Both the position numbers and the translations under genes were made by a program. The notes under the pieces were generated by a model, which made no database searches, was not told the origin of the DNA, and was given only the letters and a program-made list of their open reading frames with translations. Shown here one piece after another: positions 1-5,184 of a stretch of 14,436 bases of DNA (position 1 is the stretch's first letter; every line of letters starts with the position of its first letter). This DNA is from AM-2324 sp042091035 (GTDB lineage Bacteria > Bacteroidota > Bacteroidia > Chitinophagales > Saprospiraceae): the NCBI GenBank assembly GCA_042091035.1, contig JBELIG010000065.1:1-14436 (forward strand). The letters are read 5' to 3'.

Positions 1-870
1 GGTATAAAGGGTAGTTTCAATGTGAACGATATTGAAAATATTGATAATGTTTCTGTTCTTTATCGTAAAATAAATGGTGCTTGGATTCCACAGGCAGATA
101 ATTATCAGGGGATTCAGCCTGTTTTTACAAATTTAGATAGCTATGTAGTCGGAGATAATGGGCTTAGGTTTGGACCTCAAGGCGGTTTAAGAGTATCGGG
201 AACTGAGCTTGCTAAATTGTTTCAATTATTCCTGAATGGAGGTAGCCTTAATGGAGTTGAGGTTTTAGAGTCAAGTACTGTAGAAGAGATGATGACTACT
301 CAGTGGCTTTATGATGGGACCAATGGAAACAATTACTACGGTTTGTTTAATAGTTGGGGGCTTGGCTTACAAAAATCAACCAATACTGAAAATCAAGATG
401 TTGTCCTTCAGTCAAGTAGTCCTATGATTGGGCATCCAGGAGAGGCCTATGGTCTAATCAGCGACGCTTATGTAGATACGGAAAAAAATCTCGGTTTGGT
501 ATTGGTGATAAATGGTAGTGGAAGCGGTTATTCAACGAATAATTTTTCAGCTTTTTACTCGATAGAAAAGGCAGTTTTTGATGCTATAAATACCTATGAT
601 TATGGCACATCCTGCATGCCAAACTCTTTACAGGACAGATGGTTTTCAAAAGCTCGTATATACCCCAACCCTGTAGATTCATTTTTTGTCATAGAACAAC
701 TTGAGCAGCTTAGCGAGCAGGAAGCTCAATTGTATAATTCTACAGGTGAATTGATCACGACGTGTACCATCCTAAATGGACAAGTTTCCGGACTGTCAGA
801 TCTTAAAACTGGCGTGTATTTTTTGAGGATTATTGGGTCGGAGACTCTTATTAGATTTGTCAAAAAGTAA
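1..870 (+). CDS. Secreted serine hydrolase (beta-lactamase family) with T9SS sorting domain, 5'-truncated
   Basis: The reading frame is already open at base 1, so the true start lies upstream; 289 residues are visible. The first 195 or so resemble the C-terminal half of class C beta-lactamase/D-aminopeptidase-type serine hydrolases: a PQGGLRVSGTELAKLFQLFLNGG-like helix region (G-G-L then a leucine-rich helix) and a GHPGEAYGL segment matching the third catalytic motif (H-x-G). The S-x-x-K and Y-x-N motifs would lie off the window. From about visible residue 215 comes a type A T9SS C-terminal domain: IYPNP near residues 220-224, a GELI turn, LKTGVYFLRI, and a final basic FVKK. The protein should therefore cross the outer membrane through T9SS and be released or surface-anchored. 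The substrate is unknown; peptide, ester or beta-lactam hydrolysis are all possible. The sulfatase gene starts 26 bp downstream, suggesting co-transcription. The GTG at base 22 is not a convincing start. Confidence 0.82.
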   Translation, partial: GIKGSFNVNDIENIDNVSVLYRKINGAWIPQADNYQGIQPVFTNLDSYVVGDNGLRFGPQGGLRVSGTELAKLFQLFLNGGSLNGVEVLESSTVEEMMTTQWLYDGTNGNNYYGLFNSWGLGLQKSTNTENQDVVLQSSSPMIGHPGEAYGLISDAYVDTEKNLGLVLVINGSGSGYSTNNFSAFYSIEKAVFDAINTYDYGTSCMPNSLQDRWFSKARIYPNPVDSFFVIEQLEQLSEQEAQLYNSTGELITTCTILNGQVSGLSDLKTGVYFLRIIGSETLIRFVKK

Positions 871-896
871 GATGTAAAACTATAATTGATTCGATT

Positions 897-2417
897 ATGC
901 ACAAATTGATTATTCCAATTTTAGCAGCTATGCTCCTGGTTTCATGTTCTAAGTCAAGGGAACAAAAACCTAACATTATATATTTTCTTGCGGATGACTT
1001 GGGTTATGGCGAGGTGGGTGTTTATGGACAAGAGAAAATAAAGACACCTCACATGGATTCACTTGCTGCAACTGGTATGCTTTTTACACAGCATTACTCT
1101 GGGGCACCTGTTTGTGCTCCTGCTCGCTATGTATTGCTGACAGGTCAGCACACTGGGCATGCATTTATTCGAGGTAATGACGAATGGAAAGAGCGAGGTG
1201 ATGTCTGGGATTATGAAAAGGCCTGTTTGATGCCAGCATTTGAAGGTCAAAGGCCAATACCAGAGGACACGCCTACCTTGGGTAAGCAACTTAAAAAAGC
1301 AGGTTATACAACAGCAATTTTGGGTAAGTGGGGACTTGGTGCTCCGGAGACTGAAGGTGTGCCGAATCTTCAAGGCTTTGATTATTTCTATGGCTTCAAT
1401 TGTCAGAGGCAAGCGCATAATCTATATCCTCCACATCTTTGGGAAAATGTTCAAAAGGATACCTTGGACAACAAACTTGTGATACCGCACACCAAGTTAG
1501 ATTCATTGCAGGATCCCTTAGATGAATCAAGTTATGCCCTATTTAATCAGAAGGAATATGCTCCAGAGCTTATCCATAGAAAAGCAGAGCAATTTATTAT
1601 TGATAATAGTGACAATCCCTTTTTCTTATATTATGCATCTCCACTACCTCATCTGCCCTTGCAAGCGCCTAAGGCATTTGTTGACCAGTATAGGGTTGTT
1701 TTTGGTGATGAAGAACCTTATGTTGGAGATCAGAGTTATTTCCCGAGCCGATACCCTAGGGCGACCTACGCAGCAATGATTACTTATCTCGATTACCAGT
1801 TAGGAGCACTGATAAGCTTGTTGAAAGAACAGGGTGTCTATGAAAACACAGTGATAATCGTATCAAGTGATAATGGACCTACTTATTTGGGTGGGGTAGA
1901 CTTTGACTATTTTGAGAGTTCAAAACCATTTGCTAATGGATACGGTCGAACAAAAGGTTTTGTGTACGAAGGAGGTATTCGTGTACCTATGATTGTAAGT
2001 TGGCCAGGTAAGGTAGACGCTGGAAGCAGAAATGAGCACGTTTCAGCTTTCTATGACATGATGCCTACTATTTGCGATTTAGCTGGCGCAGAAACCCCAG
2101 AAGATATTGACGGGATAAGCTTCAAAAACACCTTGTTAGGAGAAGAGCAATTACAGCATAATTTTCTCTATTGGGAATTTCCAAGCTATAAAGGACAGCA
2201 AGCCGTTCGAATGGGCAACTGGAAGGGAATTCGAAAGAATATCTTTGAGGGCAACCTGGAAATTGAACTATATGACCTCAGAAAAGATACCCTAGAATCT
2301 AATAATATTGCAGCTGATTATCCTGATATCGTGCGACAGATAGAGCAGATAATGAAAGAAGAACATGAGCCATCCCTTAATGAGCGATTTAAGATAAAGG
2401 AGTTAGGAGATAAGTAG
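897..2417 (+). CDS. Sulfatase (Cys-type, formylglycine-dependent) lipoprotein
   Basis: This is a 506-residue arylsulfatase-family hydrolase that removes sulfate esters, probably from a sulfated polysaccharide or its oligosaccharides. The N-terminus is a lipoprotein signal with the lipobox LVSC, so Cys17 is the expected lipidation site and the enzyme is envelope-anchored. The sulfatase core begins at PNII with the metal-binding pair Asp33-Asp34. The nucleophile motif CAPAR lies at residues 73-77 followed by TGQ at 82-84, so Cys73 should be converted to formylglycine by a maturase encoded elsewhere. Other family landmarks are GKWGLG (143-148, catalytic Lys144), PHLP with His252, the metal ligands Asp325-Asn326 in SSDNG, and YEGGIRVP. 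Length is normal and the gene is intact. It follows the T9SS serine hydrolase by 26 bp and probably shares its transcript. The sulfatase subfamily and exact substrate cannot be assigned by eye. Confidence 0.95.
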   Translation: MHKLIIPILAAMLLVSCSKSREQKPNIIYFLADDLGYGEVGVYGQEKIKTPHMDSLAATGMLFTQHYSGAPVCAPARYVLLTGQHTGHAFIRGNDEWKERGDVWDYEKACLMPAFEGQRPIPEDTPTLGKQLKKAGYTTAILGKWGLGAPETEGVPNLQGFDYFYGFNCQRQAHNLYPPHLWENVQKDTLDNKLVIPHTKLDSLQDPLDESSYALFNQKEYAPELIHRKAEQFIIDNSDNPFFLYYASPLPHLPLQAPKAFVDQYRVVFGDEEPYVGDQSYFPSRYPRATYAAMITYLDYQLGALISLLKEQGVYENTVIIVSSDNGPTYLGGVDFDYFESSKPFANGYGRTKGFVYEGGIRVPMIVSWPGKVDAGSRNEHVSAFYDMMPTICDLAGAETPEDIDGISFKNTLLGEEQLQHNFLYWEFPSYKGQQAVRMGNWKGIRKNIFEGNLEIELYDLRKDTLESNNIAADYPDIVRQIEQIMKEEHEPSLNERFKIKELGDK

Positions 2418-2698
2418 ACTTAAAGTATCTATTAGATTGTGTTTTCTGTTCTAAAGACTTTTTGAATCAGCTTTTCTCTGTAAAAAGTATCTGGAGTTAT
2501 GGGTTTAAGCTTTCTTTTTGCGGGATGATTTAATACGTTAACTGATTCTGTGCAAATAATTACAGTCTATTCTTGCTGCAATAGCCATAGACGGATCTTT
2601 ATTGTTTTTAGAGGAGGTATTTAATAAACAAATACCAATTTGCAGGATTGTTTTCTGACTTTTTTTATTTTAAAGGGGAATTAATACCCATTCAAATT
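2418..2698. other. Intergenic region between sulfatase and septoil-knot genes
   Basis: These 281 bp hold no convincing gene on either strand. There is no GC-rich hairpin followed by a T-run after the sulfatase stop, only a loose ACTTTTT/AAAAAGT pairing near 2457-2490. A GTCTAT/ATAGAC pairing lies at 2565-2592. A perfect inverted repeat at 2616-2636 is listed separately. A purine-rich AGGAGG at 2612-2617 looks like a ribosome binding site but has no start codon at a useful distance. I could not identify a good Bacteroidota promoter match for the downstream gene. Confidence 0.6.
2616..2636. promoter_or_regulatory. Inverted repeat upstream of the septoil-knot gene
   Basis: GGTATTT and AAATACC form a perfect 7-bp inverted repeat around a 7-nt centre, ending 62 bp before the chosen ATG at 2699. 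It could be an operator for a dimeric regulator or a leader hairpin. Function is inferred only from symmetry and position. Confidence 0.4.
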
Positions 2699-3070
2699 AT
2701 GATTTATTCAGTTCAACTATTCCTTTTATTTATAGGTGCTCTACAAACTGGTCTTGGTCTCCAAAGCAGGATTAACTCAGGTAATTCGAATATACCTATT
2801 AGTGTTCAAGAAAGTATAGATGTATCGAATTGCTCATTCAACGGAATTGAATTGAATGGTAAAGTTAAGATTGTAAAGAACTTTGCAGATATTAAAATTC
2901 AGTTTGTGGATCACTTTCCAGATATCAGAATCAAAATAGTAGATCAGTTTCCGGATGATTGTGGGGAGTGGCAATGGGTTGAAAACTTTCCAGAATTCAC
3001 TGTTGAGATCGTAGATCACTTTCCAGATATTAAAGTGAAGAGAGTAGATCATTTTCCGGGAATAGATTAG
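2699..3070 (+). CDS. Small exported 7(1) septoil-knot-type repeat protein
   Basis: From the ATG at 2699 this encodes 123 residues. Residues 2-21 are hydrophobic and act plausibly as a signal peptide or membrane anchor, although a basic n-region is missing. A TTG at 2648 would add 17 residues and spoil that placement, so I prefer the ATG. Residues 56-122 consist of six degenerate units of about ten residues with the pattern V-(D/E/K)-x-F-(P/A)-(D/E/G), interrupted by DDCGEWQW at 86-93. This arrangement, an NGIxLxGKV lead-in, FPD units and the CGxWQ insertion, is what I know from proteins annotated as 7(1) septoil knot domain (Pfam Septknot), whose chain forms a seven-crossing knot. Cys45 and Cys88 are the only cysteines and could pair if exported. 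The cellular role of the family is unknown to me. The gene is probably monocistronic. The family assignment is from memory of the pattern, not a search. Confidence 0.75.
   Translation: MIYSVQLFLLFIGALQTGLGLQSRINSGNSNIPISVQESIDVSNCSFNGIELNGKVKIVKNFADIKIQFVDHFPDIRIKIVDQFPDDCGEWQWVENFPEFTVEIVDHFPDIKVKRVDHFPGID
2864..3064 (+). repeat. Six degenerate coding repeats (V-D-x-F-P-D units)
   Basis: The units end in NFAD, HFPD, QFPD, NFPE, HFPD and HFPG, spaced 10-13 codons apart. At DNA level the GTxGATCAxTTTCCxGAT core recurs at about 2906, 2939, 3011 and 3044 with only a few changes, so the repetition is partly retained in nucleotides as well as in protein. Confidence 0.85.
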
Positions 3071-3089
3071 AAATTTCACATCTTTTTCT

Positions 3090-3109
3090 AGCTGGTGATT
3101 CCAGTTTTT
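3090..3109 (+). terminator. Possible weak intrinsic terminator after the septoil-knot gene
   Basis: AGCTGG pairs with CCAGTT (six pairs including one G-U) around the loop TGATT, and the descending arm runs into TTTTTA. The stem is short, so termination is plausible but not certain. It lies 20 bp after the stop codon. Confidence 0.45.
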
Positions 3110-3117
3110 ATATCATT

Positions 3118-3134
3118 TTGACATTCAGTGTCAA
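3118..3134. promoter_or_regulatory. Perfect TTGACA/TGTCAA inverted repeat
   Basis: TTGACA-TTCAG-TGTCAA is a perfect 6-bp inverted repeat with a 5-nt centre, 71 bp upstream of the decarboxylase-like lipoprotein start. It has the size of a regulator binding site. The resemblance of TTGACA to a sigma-70 -35 box is probably chance, since Bacteroidota use a different consensus. Confidence 0.4.
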
Positions 3135-3135
3135 T

Positions 3136-3203
3136 GACTGTTTGTTTTATATATATAATTTATAATATTTTATTATAATTATGCTGTAATAAACAAAACA
3201 GTC
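3136..3203. promoter_or_regulatory. Long inverted repeat flanking an AT-only promoter region
   Basis: The 15-bp arms at 3136-3150 and 3189-3203 match at 13 of 15 positions when one is reverse-complemented (GACTGTTT...TTAT). Between them lie 38 bp of almost pure A/T. The right arm ends one base before the ATG at 3205, so a transcript beginning upstream could fold with its start region in a hairpin. A TTTG at 3141-3144 followed after 18-21 bp by weak TA-rich matches could be the promoter, inside the repeat. Confidence 0.4.
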
Positions 3204-3204
3204 T

Positions 3205-3909
3205 ATGAAAAGGTTGGTTATCCTATCACTTGCCTTAATGGTATTCGCATGTCAAAATCAAACTGAAGAACTTCCTTTTATCAAGGTAGAGCAATTTGGC
3301 GATTATAATGCACTCATCTTTAAAGGCGATAAAAGTCCAAAAGTTGATCTTTTGGAGTACAAAAATCTCAAGCACTTTTATGCAATTGGTGCCTTGGCAG
3401 AACGCAAAGGTTATTTTCTTGTTCTGAATTCAAAAATCTATAATGCTATCCAGGAGGATGGTGATTTGAATCTCGATAACTCCTTCCAAAATAATGCTAG
3501 TTTTTTGGTGTCTTCTGTTGTCGAAGAATGGTTGAGTCTTGAAATTCCCAACAATATTCGGGACTCTAATTCGCTAGAAAGATTTATCAAAAAGGCTGCA
3601 GAAGAAAATGAGATAAATACGAATCTGCCATTTCCTTTTTTGATCACTGGGACAGCGTCTCAGGTTGATTGGCATATATTGAGACAAGATGGTTCGATTA
3701 GTTCTGAACAAAAAGCTAAAGGTAAATTAGTCAATGAGTCTGTTGAAATTTTGGGTTTTTTTAACAGAGATAATACACTTGGTATAGCTTTAGGCGATAA
3801 GCAAATAAATATGCATTTTAAAAACAGTGATACTTCGATAAGCGGACATATAGATGCTTGGGTGCCTGGTCAAAATATGAAATTAAAACTGCCACTCAAA
3901 TCATCTTGA
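3205..3909 (+). CDS. Lipoprotein with acetolactate-decarboxylase-like fold, probably degenerate active site
   Basis: This 234-residue protein begins with a lipoprotein signal (MVFAC, Cys16 as lipidation site). Its body resembles alpha-acetolactate decarboxylases: a segment ending FLVLNSKIY (about 71-79), FPFLITGT (143-150), EILGFF, and the metal-site region around INMH...GH (201-215). In characterised enzymes zinc is held by H-x-H, then a His 11 residues later, plus two Glu. Here His204 and His215 keep the exact 11-residue spacing, but the first His is Asn202, and Tyr70 stands where a G-E-M Glu is usual. Decarboxylase activity is therefore doubtful, and an envelope location is odd for an acetoin-pathway enzyme. 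It may be a binding protein that reuses the fold. No acetolactate synthase gene is nearby. Family assignment is from remembered motifs. Confidence 0.65.
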   Translation: MKRLVILSLALMVFACQNQTEELPFIKVEQFGDYNALIFKGDKSPKVDLLEYKNLKHFYAIGALAERKGYFLVLNSKIYNAIQEDGDLNLDNSFQNNASFLVSSVVEEWLSLEIPNNIRDSNSLERFIKKAAEENEINTNLPFPFLITGTASQVDWHILRQDGSISSEQKAKGKLVNESVEILGFFNRDNTLGIALGDKQINMHFKNSDTSISGHIDAWVPGQNMKLKLPLKSS

Positions 3910-4011
3910 TTGTAGTAACCATTAGCTTTTTTGAAAGTTTGGGGTAATAGAGTCTTTAATTTATCGTTTTGAGTGTAACTTTTTGCGCTTCTTTTTATTT
4001 ATAAGTGTGAG

Positions 4012-4032
4012 AACCAAAAGTTTATTTTGGTT
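4012..4032. promoter_or_regulatory. Inverted repeat upstream of the VWA gene
   Basis: AACCAAAA and TTTTGGTT form a perfect 8-bp inverted repeat with a 5-nt centre (GTTTA), ending 28 bp before the ATG at 4061. It could be an operator or a 5' leader hairpin. The 151-bp gap otherwise shows no clear terminator and no good promoter match. Confidence 0.4.
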
Positions 4033-4060
4033 GATGCTTTAAATTCTAAACGATTCTAGA

Positions 4061-5164
4061 ATGTCAAAATTTCTGTTAGCTTTCATTTTTTTATCAGCTT
4101 TACCCCTTACAATAGGAGCACAGTCAAGTGTGATTTTTGAGCAGGCTAAAAAAAATGAAATAGAAGTTTTTGAGTCAGACTTGTTAGTTGATAGAGATAA
4201 ACTTGAGCGAACGGTACTTTTACCCATGCCATATGCCTCTCCAGAATTGATTGATGCCTTTATTGTCAATGAATTAAAATCGGGAAGAATTAAAGCTATA
4301 AATCTCTACTACACGGATTATCCTAAAGGTCGCAATTTAGATCGATTGAATCAGACTCGTATTGTCAACCTGGTGGATGCCTATGATGTAGTCTTGGATA
4401 CTTCGATTATTTGGACGATTAACAGACAGATGTCTTGTAGGAACAAGGAGGAAGCCGATCAGATGTTTCACGGATTTGAGATCATTCTAGATATTGCAGA
4501 GTCTAAAGATTTAGCTTATTTACATTTACAAAAGGAAACCAAAGATCCCGTTGTAGCGGAGGTATTTAAACGTAATTCGTGGGATAGTATGCTTGTCGTT
4601 GCTGATTTTACGGGTAGTATGTCATCCTATATTTCACAATTATTACTTTGGGTTAAATTGAATAATTCTGGGGATAGAACCAGGCAGTTTGTTTTCTTTA
4701 ATGATGGAAATGGTCGAACTTTAAAATATAAACTTTTGGGTAAGACCGGAGGGATCTATCCAGTGCGTTCAAAGATTTATAGAGAGATTGAATTTACTGC
4801 TAAAAAATGTAGGAAGGCTGGTAACGGAGGAGATATTCCTGAGAATGATATAGAAGCTTTACTTGCAGGTCTCAGATTATGCCCAGATTGCAAAGAAGTG
4901 GTTTTAATTGCTGATAATAATTCGGACGTAAGAGACATTATGCTTAGCGTTAAATTGGATCGGCCAATTCGGATACTTCTATGCGGGGTGGATAGTGTTA
5001 TAAATCCAATCTATCTAAATTTAGCAAGGCGAACAGGCGGATCTATTCATTTGATAGAGGAGGATCTTGTAGACCTCGCTGCTATCAACGAAGGAGCAAT
5101 TCTTGAAGTAAATGATTATAAGTATTTAGTTAAAGACCAGGCTTTTGTGCTTCTCAATGAATAA
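4061..5164 (+). CDS. Secreted protein with von Willebrand factor A domain
   Basis: This 367-residue protein has a standard Sec signal peptide (hydrophobic residues 4-19, likely cleavage before or near Gln21). Residues about 22-170 form an N-terminal region I do not recognise; it contains a Cys at the MSCRNKEE segment. From about 175 a VWA domain follows: a hydrophobic strand leading into D-F-T-G-S-M (182-187), which fits a metal-ion-dependent adhesion site of the DxTGS kind. It is followed by GNGGDIPEN (254-262), resembling the G-G-D-x-P-E-N segment of animal and bacterial VWA proteins, then CPDC-EVVLIADN and a final strand-helix pair. Such domains bind protein or ligand partners through a divalent cation. 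No membrane segment or lipobox is seen after the signal, so a periplasmic or secreted location is likely. The partner is unknown. The stop codon sits in a stem-loop shared with acs. Confidence 0.7.
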   Translation: MSKFLLAFIFLSALPLTIGAQSSVIFEQAKKNEIEVFESDLLVDRDKLERTVLLPMPYASPELIDAFIVNELKSGRIKAINLYYTDYPKGRNLDRLNQTRIVNLVDAYDVVLDTSIIWTINRQMSCRNKEEADQMFHGFEIILDIAESKDLAYLHLQKETKDPVVAEVFKRNSWDSMLVVADFTGSMSSYISQLLLWVKLNNSGDRTRQFVFFNDGNGRTLKYKLLGKTGGIYPVRSKIYREIEFTAKKCRKAGNGGDIPENDIEALLAGLRLCPDCKEVVLIADNNSDVRDIMLSVKLDRPIRILLCGVDSVINPIYLNLARRTGGSIHLIEEDLVDLAAINEGAILEVNDYKYLVKDQAFVLLNE

Positions 5165-5179
5165 GAAGCACAAAGGCCT
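5139..5179. terminator. Bidirectional stem-loop between convergent VWA and acs genes
   Basis: Arms 5139-5154 and 5164-5179 pair over 16 positions (15 Watson-Crick plus one G-U) around a 9-nt loop. The loop and second arm contain the VWA stop codon at 5162-5164. T-runs are poor on both sides (CTCTTAAG rightward, TCTTTAACT leftward), so it may act as a 3' end stabiliser or a weak terminator for both transcripts. It ends six bases before the acs stop codon. Confidence 0.7.
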
Positions 5180-5184
5180 TGCTC

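Noticed and set aside
1059..1779. Alternative open frames on both strands within the sulfatase gene
   Set aside because: The sulfatase frame carries every family motif continuously; the alternatives show no domain or start signal.
2612..2617. AGGAGG as a ribosome binding site
   Set aside because: No ATG, GTG or TTG follows at a workable distance in an open frame; the nearest TTG is about 30 bp away.
2864..3064. Short DNA repeats considered as a CRISPR-like or satellite array
   Set aside because: The units are in phase with the coding frame, diverged at third positions and lack constant repeats with unique spacers; they are protein repeats.
2834..3079. Antisense open frame across the septoil-knot repeats
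   Set aside because: Its repeat-like product simply mirrors the repeated codons of the sense strand; the sense frame has the recognisable FPD pattern.
3118..3123. TTGACA as a sigma-70 -35 box
   Set aside because: The window fits Bacteroidota, which use TTTG/TAnnTTTG promoters; no TATAAT at 17 bp is distinct from the surrounding A/T-only sequence.
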